DNA from: Paenarthrobacter sp. PH39-S1 | Lineage (GTDB): Bacteria; Actinomycetota; Actinomycetes; Actinomycetales; Micrococcaceae | NCBI RefSeq assembly: GCF_030063245.1 | Contig: NZ_JASISR010000029.1 | Location: 1 to 50,792 of the forward strand | DNA length: 50,792 nucleotides | Reading direction: 5' to 3' | Translations under genes and position numbers: made by a program | The notes under the pieces: model-generated | Databases searched by the model: none | Seen by the model: the letters and a program-made list of their open reading frames with translations, nothing else | What the model was told of the DNA's origin: nothing | Shown here: positions 15,441-25,065 of the stretch, piece by piece | How the letters are laid out: every line of letters starts with the position of its first letter | Position numbering within the stretch: position 1 is the first letter of the stretch

Positions 15441-18158
15441 TTAGAACAACCCTTCGGTTGGAGCAGACAGTGTAGAGGCTAGCTTGACCAATTCGGCCCA
15501 AGAGTTGATCAGTGCGTTGTAGCGCTCCTGATCCGAAGTGCGGCCCTTCTTGGCGGCAATGTCGTGCAGTCGATAAACGAGCGCCATCGCGGGATCCTGT
15601 AGATTTCCAAGTACAGACATGAGTTGGGAGGCCTCCAACTCGCCGCCCCGGTCGATCAGCCGGTGGGCAAGATGATGGACCGCTTCCCAGGCAGTAGGAC
15701 AGATATCCGATGACGGGACCCAGCCTTCGTCAAGGTCGTTGGCGCCGAGCAGTTGCACCTTGTTTCCTTGGCTGGAGATGACTTGTGCCCGGGCAACGTC
15801 GTCAACTCCGATACCGAGAGGACGCGCCGTCTTGTCTGCCTCACCAAACGATGCGGGTTCCCATCCATACGATTCCCACCAGCGCACGGCGAACCTAGAT
15901 TCTGGATCCAATTCACCTTCTTGCTCATCCAAGACTTCCGACAGAGCAGCGTTGATCAGGCGAAGAGCCTTATCCACCGGAACGTTTTCTCCTGACTGGT
16001 CGAGCACTGCTCTGTACCGTGAGTACACCTGCATCCCTGGCCCTATTGCTGCTTGGGCCAAGTCGACCGGGAGAATTGAGGCGGCTTGGAGATCACGGAC
16101 TGAGGGCCCGAGCTCGCGTCGAAGAGCTCTGTTAAAGTCGGCCAGGGTGCACGAACTGGCCGAGCCCGAACGGGGGCGGCAAATCATTACAATGTATGTT
16201 GCAACCGCATTTGACCCGATACCGCGCATTCGAGTACTGCCAGTTCCGTGGACGGGCCATGTGCCCGTGATTTCAAGCCCGGCGTTGATCATTGCTGTAA
16301 GGATGGAGGACCAGCGAGTTTCCTCTTCGCGACCTCCCTTCTGTTCTTTGGAGGCGTAGACGACCAGTATCGGCAATTCATCAGCTGCGGCCTTTTGCAG
16401 GCTCTTGAAGGTTTCCGTAAAACCCTCGATGAAATAGGCCTGGGCGGTTTCCTTCGTCCCACCGTTACGCCAGGGGAATGCTGTTAACTCGCCAGCCTTG
16501 GGCGCGGCAATTGTGTGGTACAAATCTGGGTGTACCGCACGGAAAGCAATACGATGCCACATGTAGAAGAAATCGGACAGATCTGCATAACCAATTGCAT
16601 CAAAATAGGGAGGGTCAGTAGCTACCAAAGCCATACCTGTTCCGCTGGCTTCTCGAGCGTCACGGCGAACGACTGTGCCGGAACCTTCCGCGACATAAGG
16701 GAAAGCTCGCGTAACGGATTTACAGATCTGTGTCCAATCGCCCACTGATCCCCCATCAAAATAGGTCTCAGCAAAATCCCACATCATCGGAAGGTCTGCC
16801 CGGCTAAAGGCTGCCTCTGCCTTTGAGTTTGCGGCAGCGCGGAGTCTCCACTGACAGAGGCTAGACCCGAAGCGTGCCAATTGACCTACGGCCAATCCCA
16901 GCACTGTAGTTACCGCCTTGGACCAGTCTTCGCTACCGCCTTCTTTGCGGACTAGCTCCGCTGTGTCGGCTACAAGCTGAGCAAAGGTAGAAATCGTGAG
17001 TAATTGACGAGGCGTGTATAGATCTTTGAACTCCGTAAGCCCATATCGCGGTGGTGCAACATACTGGTTCGCAGGACCAAGACTAATATTCGAAACTATA
17101 TCGGGGACTTGTACATCCGCGGCTGCTAGCTCCTCTTCGGGGCTGGGAATCCGGTACTTTCGGTGCCCATCTACTTCAGTCGCAACCGCAACTATTCGTA
17201 GTCCCATCCTGCCACTCTCGGCCAGGCCACGTACGTCAGCTTCAGTGACGAGCTGGGCACATGAAACACATGCGAACGAAGCACCTCTTCCGAGCTTGGG
17301 CGGATCTTGGGGCCCGCCGGATTGACTGGCCTGTTTGACTTCGAGAATGACTTTGCCATGGCGGGTTGAGGGCTCGAGCCACACTAAGTCGCCCTTCTTT
17401 TTCGAGAGCCACCATGTTGTGGTGAGAATAGTCTCGATGCCGCAAGCGGGGTTGGTACAGGGAACAGTCCGTGCCCACAACCAGGCAACTGGCGTTTCTC
17501 CCTGTGTAGGAGGGAACACAGCCCTAAGTCGCTCAATCGCGGCTTGGCGGATTCGTTCAGCGTGGTACTCGACGTCACGGACCAAGCCATCGAGACCGCT
17601 GAAGGGGCCTGCCGTATCGGCGAAGAGACGTTGTTGCTTTGTCGAGACATTTTCAACTACTTCGGCTCGTCCGAGCGGATGACAAGGCTGGATGCCCTTG
17701 ACCGCGGGTAGTAACTGAGTCAGGGTTCGGCTGATAAGCACTGGAACGGGATTGAGGTCTGATCCTTCTGACTTCAATCCGAGCCGCTGTGCTTCAACCA
17801 ATGTAGAGCCGCCACCACAAAAAGGATCCATGACCGTCGGTGTGCCGTCAGGGAATTGTTGACTGATGATTTTTTGGGCTTCTTCGAGGGTGTCGTCGTC
17901 CGGGAGATCGGCACCGTTGACGACAAGGCGCTTAATCAAATCAAGGAGATATACGCGACGATTGTCATGTTCCGGGTCGTCGATAAGGGCCGCGAAAAGT
18001 AGCGCTCGCCAGGCCGGCAATGGCATCGGCGCGAACCATTTGTGCATGTTGCGAATTGTGCCCGTCTTGCGGTCTTTGTCGGCCTTGCAAGCTGCGTTTA
18101 TCTCTTCGAGAGGCAGCGCAACTTCGATTAGCTTTCTCTTACGACTGGTCTCTGCCAC
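15441..18158 (-). CDS. DUF1156 (COG1743) adenine-specific DNA methyltransferase with zinc ribbon
   Basis: 905 residues. It begins with the family signature RKLIEVALPLEEIN and the K-W-x-A-P..LPAWRALLFA segment. The SAM-binding motif is at 111-119 (DPFCGGGST), followed by GSDLNPVPV. A zinc-ribbon-like segment lies near 225-310 (CTNPACG and CVSC). The catalytic motif is DPPYFDAIGY near 520, with WRN(G)G and a final MICRPR strand. It is expected to methylate adenine (or N4-cytosine) in the host DNA so that the helicase/ATPase partners spare it. GTG 18158 is chosen because its G is the last base of the upstream TAG, a one-base stop-start overlap; the ATG frame further upstream would overlap the helicase gene. 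Confidence 0.88.
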   Translation of the reverse strand: MAETSRKRKLIEVALPLEEINAACKADKDRKTGTIRNMHKWFAPMPLPAWRALLFAALIDDPEHDNRRVYLLDLIKRLVVNGADLPDDDTLEEAQKIISQQFPDGTPTVMDPFCGGGSTLVEAQRLGLKSEGSDLNPVPVLISRTLTQLLPAVKGIQPCHPLGRAEVVENVSTKQQRLFADTAGPFSGLDGLVRDVEYHAERIRQAAIERLRAVFPPTQGETPVAWLWARTVPCTNPACGIETILTTTWWLSKKKGDLVWLEPSTRHGKVILEVKQASQSGGPQDPPKLGRGASFACVSCAQLVTEADVRGLAESGRMGLRIVAVATEVDGHRKYRIPSPEEELAAADVQVPDIVSNISLGPANQYVAPPRYGLTEFKDLYTPRQLLTISTFAQLVADTAELVRKEGGSEDWSKAVTTVLGLAVGQLARFGSSLCQWRLRAAANSKAEAAFSRADLPMMWDFAETYFDGGSVGDWTQICKSVTRAFPYVAEGSGTVVRRDAREASGTGMALVATDPPYFDAIGYADLSDFFYMWHRIAFRAVHPDLYHTIAAPKAGELTAFPWRNGGTKETAQAYFIEGFTETFKSLQKAAADELPILVVYASKEQKGGREEETRWSSILTAMINAGLEITGTWPVHGTGSTRMRGIGSNAVATYIVMICRPRSGSASSCTLADFNRALRRELGPSVRDLQAASILPVDLAQAAIGPGMQVYSRYRAVLDQSGENVPVDKALRLINAALSEVLDEQEGELDPESRFAVRWWESYGWEPASFGEADKTARPLGIGVDDVARAQVISSQGNKVQLLGANDLDEGWVPSSDICPTAWEAVHHLAHRLIDRGGELEASQLMSVLGNLQDPAMALVYRLHDIAAKKGRTSDQERYNALINSWAELVKLASTLSAPTEGLF

Positions 18159-21100
18159 TATGGCTCCATCTTCTCGGCATTGTTCCAAAACGGGTCCCAG
18201 TCGAATTCGACGCGGGCAGCTCGGGGATCTATTGATGAAGTGATTGGGTTGCGTATGTATCCAACGGCGGTGCTGTCGTCGGAGTTTACCCGTACGAGTG
18301 CGAGGACGCTGTGAATACCCTTGTTTAGGGCGGTGACAGCTTCCTGCCTGGTCAATACGAAGGTAGTCCCCCCATGGAATCGTCCTTTGACTTCTATAAA
18401 GTCGAGTCCGTCAGGAGTCCCTGATTCGATGTCGTAGCCAGGATTATTATGCGGCATTTCCGTGCAGGAATGCCCGAGGGAATCTTCCACTCGGAGCACG
18501 GCATCTACGGCTAGACGTTCAATACGGATGGTTTCCTTCGCTCGATAAGTTGCGGCATCCGGGTCCTCTAGAGCATCTAACCAACCCTGAGTAATAACTA
18601 GACACGCCCCGGTGATTCGGGGTGGGCGTGCCGAGACGTCTCGCTCCTTTTCGAGTTCTTTGAGCCTACGCTCGAGGCGTCTCGACAGAGCTTCGGCGCG
18701 CTGGCGGAGCTGGGATGCAGGGAGACGGGTTCGCTTTCCCGCACGCTCATGCTCAGCGAGTTCGAAGGCGCGCTGGTCCCAGTAGTTGATCTCCTTAGTG
18801 AGACGATCCCGTACTAGTCGTTCCGTCTTCGTGACACGTTCTACTGTGCGCGCCAAAACCACTTCCGCGTGTTCCCGAGCCACTGTCTGGGAGGCGTATC
18901 GAACGACGCGAGTATCGAGATCGAGAGACTGACACCAAGGTTCCGTGAGTATTTCTTGGCCGGTCGAACTTTCCTCTTCACTCGCCGCATCCAGATTAGG
19001 TATTGGGCTTTGTGTGAGCGCGGAAATAGTACTGTCCGCATCGACTCTCACATATTGAGCACGTCGGGAAACTACTAATGGCTGGCCGTCCTTTCCAGTT
19101 CGTCCGTCTGTGACGTCATGTTCGAGGAGGCAAACAACGTACGGTGTTGTGGCCAGGGCGGCCCGATCAACGAGAATGGCGCCTCGGCGCAGGGCGTCAC
19201 GGTAATGGTCCGTGATTACATCCATTGTTGCTGCCATGAGCGGGTGTCCAGGGTGAAGTAGCGTGGCGACATGGGCGTTACCTGCCACTCGCACGTACTG
19301 CGGGTCGAATGCGACGCGATGATAGGCGTTCACCACCGGGGCCCCGGAGCCTGTGAGTCTGTTTTGCTCCCTGACATCGGCAGGAACCGTCTTGATTTCG
19401 TAACGATGGTTCTCGCGAATACGGAGGTTTCCGCCGAGATCTTTGAATGCCTTGTGGAAGAATGCCTCCACGTGGTGCGGCTGCAGACGCGCCGCCTCAG
19501 CACGGTCCATTTGTCGGCGTACTTCCTCAACCGTAGACTTCGCAAGGTTTGAGGACACAAGTTGATTGGCCTCAAGTAGGTCGGCAACCCCGTCGGCGAT
19601 CTTCGCGTCTACTACCTCGGTGAGATACCTCTGCCTTTCGGGCGTGTTTTCTTCGCGGACAGCTTGAATCATAAGGTCGCGCAGACTATTACCCTCGAAC
19701 AAGCTTCCCAGCACATCGTAAACTCGCCCTCCGAGTGCGGAGCGTTGTTCACCCATTTTTTCCAAGAGCCTCGTGTAGACGTTTCCTTCACGGGTGTCCT
19801 TGGCCACAAGGGACCACATATGGCATACGTTTAGTTGTCCGATGCGGTGGACCCGTCCGAATCGCTGCTCTATGCGATTCGGATTCCAAGGCAAGTCGTA
19901 GTTGAGAACTAGATGTGCGTTCTTATGAAGATTGACACCTTCGCCGGCAGCATCCGTCGCCACGAGGAAAATACACTTTTCGTCCTGTTCAAAAGTTTCT
20001 TTCGCCTTTTTTCGATCCTCGCGCCGTGTACCGCCGTGGATGGTGACGACAGCATCTTCCCGTCCGAGGTGATTGATGAGCCTCGCTACGAGGTCGTCGA
20101 GGGTGTCTTTGTGCTCGGTGAAAATAATAACCTTACGGCGGGACCCTATGGCGTCACGCATTTCACTGCTGTCCTCTAGGGTGTCTCGAAGTGCATCCCA
20201 CTTAGCGTAGGAAGTGCTTGTCTTGACTGCAAGCGATTTTACTAGAAGACAATCCAGTATGATGATTTCCGCTTTGAGCTCTTCCGGTGTTCTAGCAGTG
20301 GTTGCATCCGAAACCGTTTTGTCTTCTAATGCCTCACGCTCGGCATCCGTAAGGTCTTCGATGTCCGCGTCGTCTTCAGGGACTTCAATGTCGTTGTACA
20401 AGTCGGAAGGCGAAAGGTGGCTGTCTTGGAGCTCGCTTGTAAGCCGAGTCCTTCGTCGTTCCAAAGAGCGATGGATGGCTGCTGGCGACGAGGCCAGTCG
20501 CCTTTGAAGTGTGGTCAGAGCGAATCCCACGGCGATCTTTCGCCGCCTGTCACCCTCCATGCTGTCTGCACGGTTCATCTGATCCCGCACATAGTTGGTA
20601 ACTGAGGTGTACAGGTCCTTTTCAGCCTGGCTGAGTTCGTACTGGACTGTGTATGCAAAACGTTCAGGGAAGAGCCTAGTGCCTTCGAATGTTAGAAGTT
20701 CTTCCTTGACAAGACGCCTCATCAGGTCAGAAACATCGGTCTTGCTCGTACCTTCGCGAGCGACGCCTTCGAATCGATCGGAGTCGAGAAGAGCCATGAA
20801 TAGCTGGAACTGGGCCTCCTTACCGGAATGCGGCGTTGCCGTCATCAGCAAGAGGTTCCGTGTGTGCCTTCCGAGCTCTTCTGCCATCTGGTAACGCCTG
20901 GTTTTCTTTACCTGGGACCCGAATGCTGTGGCAGACAATTTGTGTGCCTCGTCAAAGACGATGAGGTCCCAGTCGAGGCCACAAGCCTTGTCGAGAATTC
21001 CCTCGCTATTTCGAGCCAGCATGTCAAGCCTCGCTAGCCACAGCCCGCCACGAGAGAATGGGTTTACTTGACCGAGAATTCTGTCGCGGGTAAGGACTTC

Positions 21101-21655
21101 GAATTCGAGCCCAAACTTCTCCCGCATCTCCTCGTCCCACTGATCAACTAGGACACCCGGCGATACAACGAGAACGTTTGCAGCGTCTCCGCGCAGAAGT
21201 AGTTCCTTGATGAGTAACCCGGCCATGACGGTCTTGCCGGCGCCAGGATCGTCCGCAAGCACGTACCGGAGGGGTTGACGAGGTAGCATCTCCCCATAGA
21301 CCGCTTGGAGTTGATGCGGCAATGGGTTCACATTGGATGTACCCAAGGCGGCGAGCGGGTCAAACAAGTGTGCCAGCTTCATCCGTCGTGCCTCCGCGGC
21401 AAGGAGGAAAGCTTCTGGAGTGGCATCAAACGAAAAAGCGCCCCCGACTGACGTGGGCTGCAAATGTGGCAAGGCGTCTGAGAACACGATCTTCTCAGCC
21501 AAGTCGCCGTTCTCCATCCGATACGCCACAGAAGCCGAGTCGTCTGTGAGGCGGTCAACGGAAAGGATTTTCACTGGGGCTGGTCCTGCAAGGCCGGAGA
21601 CCGTTGCGCCGACTCTCAGGATTGAATACAACAAGCCCGTCAGTTCATTAGCCAT
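18158..21655 (-). CDS. SNF2-family helicase with C-terminal DUF3883 (DrmD-like)
   Basis: 1,165 residues, first gene of the operon. Q-motif-like PLPHQLQAVY at 111-120, Walker A DDPGAGKT at 135-142, DEAH box (VFDEAHK) near 235, motif III ATPHSGKE near 275, and the second helicase lobe with DAAGEGVNL and NRIEQRFGRVHRIGQ near 575-610. The C-terminus (about 1065-1145: GYDIESGTPDGLDFIEVKG, split by a loop) is DUF3883, which has a PD-(D/E)XK-like core with IEVKGR. The same architecture is found in DrmD of class 1 DISARM. It is likely to translocate on invading DNA under control of the methylation status. Transcription starts in the divergent region at 21656-22144. Confidence 0.9.
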   Translation of the reverse strand: MANELTGLLYSILRVGATVSGLAGPAPVKILSVDRLTDDSASVAYRMENGDLAEKIVFSDALPHLQPTSVGGAFSFDATPEAFLLAAEARRMKLAHLFDPLAALGTSNVNPLPHQLQAVYGEMLPRQPLRYVLADDPGAGKTVMAGLLIKELLLRGDAANVLVVSPGVLVDQWDEEMREKFGLEFEVLTRDRILGQVNPFSRGGLWLARLDMLARNSEGILDKACGLDWDLIVFDEAHKLSATAFGSQVKKTRRYQMAEELGRHTRNLLLMTATPHSGKEAQFQLFMALLDSDRFEGVAREGTSKTDVSDLMRRLVKEELLTFEGTRLFPERFAYTVQYELSQAEKDLYTSVTNYVRDQMNRADSMEGDRRRKIAVGFALTTLQRRLASSPAAIHRSLERRRTRLTSELQDSHLSPSDLYNDIEVPEDDADIEDLTDAEREALEDKTVSDATTARTPEELKAEIIILDCLLVKSLAVKTSTSYAKWDALRDTLEDSSEMRDAIGSRRKVIIFTEHKDTLDDLVARLINHLGREDAVVTIHGGTRREDRKKAKETFEQDEKCIFLVATDAAGEGVNLHKNAHLVLNYDLPWNPNRIEQRFGRVHRIGQLNVCHMWSLVAKDTREGNVYTRLLEKMGEQRSALGGRVYDVLGSLFEGNSLRDLMIQAVREENTPERQRYLTEVVDAKIADGVADLLEANQLVSSNLAKSTVEEVRRQMDRAEAARLQPHHVEAFFHKAFKDLGGNLRIRENHRYEIKTVPADVREQNRLTGSGAPVVNAYHRVAFDPQYVRVAGNAHVATLLHPGHPLMAATMDVITDHYRDALRRGAILVDRAALATTPYVVCLLEHDVTDGRTGKDGQPLVVSRRAQYVRVDADSTISALTQSPIPNLDAASEEESSTGQEILTEPWCQSLDLDTRVVRYASQTVAREHAEVVLARTVERVTKTERLVRDRLTKEINYWDQRAFELAEHERAGKRTRLPASQLRQRAEALSRRLERRLKELEKERDVSARPPRITGACLVITQGWLDALEDPDAATYRAKETIRIERLAVDAVLRVEDSLGHSCTEMPHNNPGYDIESGTPDGLDFIEVKGRFHGGTTFVLTRQEAVTALNKGIHSVLALVRVNSDDSTAVGYIRNPITSSIDPRAARVEFDWDPFWNNAEKMEP

Positions 21656-22144
21656 GTCCCCAAATGTTCTCTTGCCAGTCTATTGTCCAAACAACCCTAC
21701 ACCGGTGAGCAGGCCCTAATAATTGGGACATACCACGCTGGACAGACTTTCCTGGTGACAACCATGTGCCGTCTACTTTGGAAGGTGCCGGTACAGCGAG
21801 TCAAGGGCTCCGATTGCTTCGGTCGAGTCATGGCGTCTGCCATGCTCTGCGACGGGAGTCGTGAGACAGCCTTAAGTCTTTGAGAGGATTCCCGATTGTG
21901 TAGTTGTGCAGTGGTGTGCCCAGCTCACAAGCCGACAAGGTACCCCCTCGATGGTCTCAACGGACACTATCTGTGTCGCCGACAATTTCCTAAACGAAGT
22001 CCAAGTCATGTATCTGGCGTCGAAAGGCCACGGGTTAACAGAGCTGGCAGAGGGGCCGTAGGCCTCGGTCCGCAAGGTATTCTCAAATGACAATCGCTAT
22101 CAATTGATAGCAATAAACGCTGCAATGACTAGCTGGGGGAAAGC
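21656..22144. promoter_or_regulatory. Divergent promoter region of the helicase operon and the coiled-coil gene
   Basis: 489 nt between two genes transcribed apart, so both promoters must be here. It is AT-richer near 22085-22140. The segment CAATCGCTATCAATTGATAGCAATA at 22090-22113 contains the perfect palindrome TGCTATCAATTGATAGCA minus its outer bases (core CTATCAATTGATAG), which is a plausible operator. No regulator gene is adjacent. Confidence 0.45.
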
Positions 22145-23875
22145 ATGCCAATTTCCTATCGATCAATTTTGAGTGTTCCGTCGTCCTCAACGTTAATTGC
22201 GGACGTCGACAAAGTTGTGGCCTCATGGTTGGAGAGCAAGCAGATCACCGTCCCGCTCCTACCTGGGACGACGATTCATGATAACCAGGAGATATCGCGC
22301 ATCGATTGGTCCAATGAGGTCGTTGCGAGCAGGCGCTGGCAGCTGCGGGAGCATTGGGACGAACCCATCTGGTTCACTGGAGATCGGCAACCAGAGCGTA
22401 TCGCTGTGACGTCAATTACGGTCATTCAGGGTCGCGACCAAGCACGGATCTGGGTAGATATAGATGCTCCCGTTCTCCGCTACACGAATAGACTCGGCGA
22501 AGAGGTCACTGAAGTTCAAGAGTCCGGCACCCCGCGTGTCATCAGGGCTTTGATAGCAGACCTTGAAACGAATGACGGTGCAGCTCATCCGTTCGCAGCT
22601 CCCCTTGTAGTCCGAACCGTAAAGCATGTTCAAGAGTTGGTTACCATACTGGCCGATGACCAACGGATTGGTTCATCTTTGGTTTCCTCGCCGCCTCTTG
22701 GAATCGAGTCCGCACAGTGGGTCACTGTCGTTGCCGACCTGACTCGCGGCCTCGACGGGATGGCAACCAGCTACGTAATCGATCCTGAGCAGCTGAAGGA
22801 ATTTAACACGGCAGCGGGGGCTGCTCTGTCCATAGGTCCGGGCAGCCTCAGAACATTTCAGCCGGGCGTCAAGCTTGGCATTCCTGCGGATGCATTCCGT
22901 CATCGTGTTCTGAGCGCTCGGAAGATCAGGGAAACCCCGCTCAAGAAGATTGCCCGGATGCTTCGGAATGCGGAGGTCAAAAGACTGGCCGACCTGCGGC
23001 TACCGCTAATTCTGCGCGATGTCGACTACGGACTCCTTCGTAGCCAGCGCTACCAGCCACTGCAAGGAATCGAAGAGCTTCGCGAGGAAACGAAGACCGT
23101 TGCTGAGGAGCGCGACATTGACCTTGCCCTGCAGCTCAACGATCGCCTCGCAGCGGAACTCGAACGCCAGAAGAAGGACGCGCTTGATGCGCTAGAGCAG
23201 GCTATCGGGCTGATGACACAGCTTGATGATCTTAGAGAAACGATCGAGATCATGGAGCTGGAGACTTCAGAGGTGGCTGCTCGTGCAGATGAATCTCAAG
23301 ATACCGTAGAGGTTCTTCGCCGCAGGCTCATTGGTCTTACGGCTGTTGCCGAGGCATATGCGCCACTTACAGATGACGAGAGAACCATCTACCCAGAGAG
23401 CTTTGATGACCTTGTGGATCGGCTCGAAGATTTTGATCGCCTCTCGTTCGTCGGCGATGCTGAAACCGCTCGAGCCTTGGATGAACACCCCAACATGACC
23501 GTTGCTGTGCACAAAGCTTGGGACGCCCTGGCGTCGTTGCAGGATTACGCGGCGTTGACGTCAGACGGCAGCTGGACTGGCGGGGGCATCTATAGCTATA
23601 TCAATGATGGCGGTCACAGTGGGCGTTGCCGACTCTTGGGCTTTCGGTCAACGGAGAGCGACACAGTGCAGAATAATCCAGGAATGATTGCTCAACGGAC
23701 TGTGACAGTTCCCGCAACTGTCCATTCGACTGGACGACTAATGATGACGACACACGTGGCACTTCTGAACGGGCGCGCGGGTGCTCCACGAATGTACGTG
23801 TACGACAATGTTTCATCCGACGGACGTGTCTACGTGGGGTATCTAGGAGAACATTTGCAGACGGCGCGGTATTGA
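22145..23875 (+). CDS. Coiled-coil protein of unknown function, divergent from the helicase operon
   Basis: 576 residues, not assigned to a named family. Residues 1-290 look like mixed alpha/beta with WFTGDRQPERIAVTSI and a DVDYGLLRSQRY end. Residues 297-395 form a charged, Glu/Arg/Leu-rich coiled coil. The last 100 residues are beta-rich and end DGRVYVGYLGEHLQTARY, resembling a short C-terminal domain (…YIGYIGPHL) seen at the end of unrelated proteins in defence and phage loci. That comparison is from memory. GGGGGAAA lies 4 nt before the ATG. Its divergent position suggests either a sensor/adaptor of the helicase operon or an independent defence gene. Confidence 0.65.
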   Translation: MPISYRSILSVPSSSTLIADVDKVVASWLESKQITVPLLPGTTIHDNQEISRIDWSNEVVASRRWQLREHWDEPIWFTGDRQPERIAVTSITVIQGRDQARIWVDIDAPVLRYTNRLGEEVTEVQESGTPRVIRALIADLETNDGAAHPFAAPLVVRTVKHVQELVTILADDQRIGSSLVSSPPLGIESAQWVTVVADLTRGLDGMATSYVIDPEQLKEFNTAAGAALSIGPGSLRTFQPGVKLGIPADAFRHRVLSARKIRETPLKKIARMLRNAEVKRLADLRLPLILRDVDYGLLRSQRYQPLQGIEELREETKTVAEERDIDLALQLNDRLAAELERQKKDALDALEQAIGLMTQLDDLRETIEIMELETSEVAARADESQDTVEVLRRRLIGLTAVAEAYAPLTDDERTIYPESFDDLVDRLEDFDRLSFVGDAETARALDEHPNMTVAVHKAWDALASLQDYAALTSDGSWTGGGIYSYINDGGHSGRCRLLGFRSTESDTVQNNPGMIAQRTVTVPATVHSTGRLMMTTHVALLNGRAGAPRMYVYDNVSSDGRVYVGYLGEHLQTARY

Positions 23876-24605
23876 AGTTGATCTAGGGCATGCAGTTGAG
23901 ACTCACGGGGCAATCATCATTTCGCTCGCGTAGGTGGAGGAAATCAGCTAGGACTGAGGTTGCCGCCCCGTGAATGGGTTGGCCTTTCAAGGTGACTTGC
24001 TGTGCAATAACACTCATTGCATTGAACGATCTCTAATTGCAATCGATCGTATTCTTTTGTCTTTGAAAACCACAGAGTGTAGCGAGATTTCTCGAAGAAT
24101 GTAGGCAAAATCGACATCCCTTTCTACTGGGTCGTCTGTGTGAATTAAGTTGGGATCCCATCATGCTTGGTTCCCAAGCTAGACAGCTGACTATTGGTCA
24201 GGTGCAGGTGTCAATTGTCGAACGATTCCTGCCGCTTGATTTGTGCTGCCAGGGAGGCGCCGTCCCGGTAGATTTTGTTCGCGACGGCCGTGCCGTTGAG
24301 ATCGCCGACTTTGACGAAGTGTATCTGCCAATCGGAGGGGCGGACATGGTTTGGCGTCACTTCGCTCGGTCGGTCGGTCGGTTATGGTGGTGCTCGGCAG
24401 CGTTGATTTCCAGGTGCATCTCGGAGACGTGAAAGCCGACGCTCACCCATCGAAACCAGGGCCTACACTCACGCCCAAAACCAGAGAACCGGCTCGGCAG
24501 GGAATCAAATCCCCGCAGAGCCGGCAACCCGACCATCATGGAAAACACGGGCCAACGGTCTCGATTGCTTGGGCCAGCGGCGAAACAGTTTCTGGAGTTG
24601 TGGGT
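23876..24605. other. Convergent intergenic region with a weak hairpin
   Basis: 730 nt between two convergent units. CCGGCTC (24489-24495) and GAGCCGG (24518-24524) form the base of an imperfect hairpin with further pairing of GGGA and TCCC inside, a possible bidirectional terminator. A plus-strand frame at 24163-24432 has no recognisable content and no clear ribosome site. Confidence 0.35.
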
Positions 24606-25040
24606 TCACTCTTCCGCCATTGACAAGTCTTGCATTCTTGCCAACAGTGATCGGCCGAGTGCTGAGTGGAGGCCGCGAACCCATACAGCAGATTGAGCTC
24701 CTAGTGAGATGAAGTCTACCAACCGATCATCGTGGTACTTCGGTTGGAAATGAAACACTCCGTTTCTGAATTTGCGCAGCGAGGAAAGGTTTTCTTCATG
24801 ATCCAGGAATTGCCCAATCTCGTCATCCACGAGCCCAAGTTCCTGCCAGCCCTCCGCCACAACAAATAGAGTTGAATACCACAGGGAGAGGTATATCCAC
24901 TGGTCTGACCAATCGCTGTCTCCGGGATAAGCAGCAACGCCATGCTCCACGGCGCGCGCATCATAGTGAGTCTTCATCCTTGAACTGTTGAGGAAGTATT
25001 TGTGCAATGATGCGACTCTTTCGCGATTCTCCAGATTCAT
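24606..25040 (-). CDS. Small HEPN-like helical protein
   Basis: 144 residues, probably all-helical, no named family. SLRKFRNGVFHFQPKY contains Arg92-Asn-Gly-Val-Phe-His97, the R-x4-H pattern of HEPN domains, preceded by long amphipathic helices (WSDQWIYLSLWYSTLFVVAEGW). HEPN proteins are often ribonuclease effectors in toxin-antitoxin and abortive-infection systems. It is the last gene of a leftward operon, 25 nt after the methyltransferase gene, which supports an effector role in the same module. Only the motif and the fold impression support HEPN, and catalysis is inference. Confidence 0.6.
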   Translation of the reverse strand: MNLENRERVASLHKYFLNSSRMKTHYDARAVEHGVAAYPGDSDWSDQWIYLSLWYSTLFVVAEGWQELGLVDDEIGQFLDHEENLSSLRKFRNGVFHFQPKYHDDRLVDFISLGAQSAVWVRGLHSALGRSLLARMQDLSMAEE

Positions 25041-25065
25041 ACAAAAGTCATGTCGGCTAGGGACA

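Noticed and set aside
12055-21655. BREX or complete DISARM system
   Set aside because: No PglZ, BrxL, DrmA, DrmB (DUF1998) or DrmC phospholipase-like protein is encoded in the window; only the helicase and methylase roles overlap.
24163-24432. Plus-strand 89-residue gene in the convergent gap
   Set aside because: No ribosome site and no domain; composition does not fit the neighbours.
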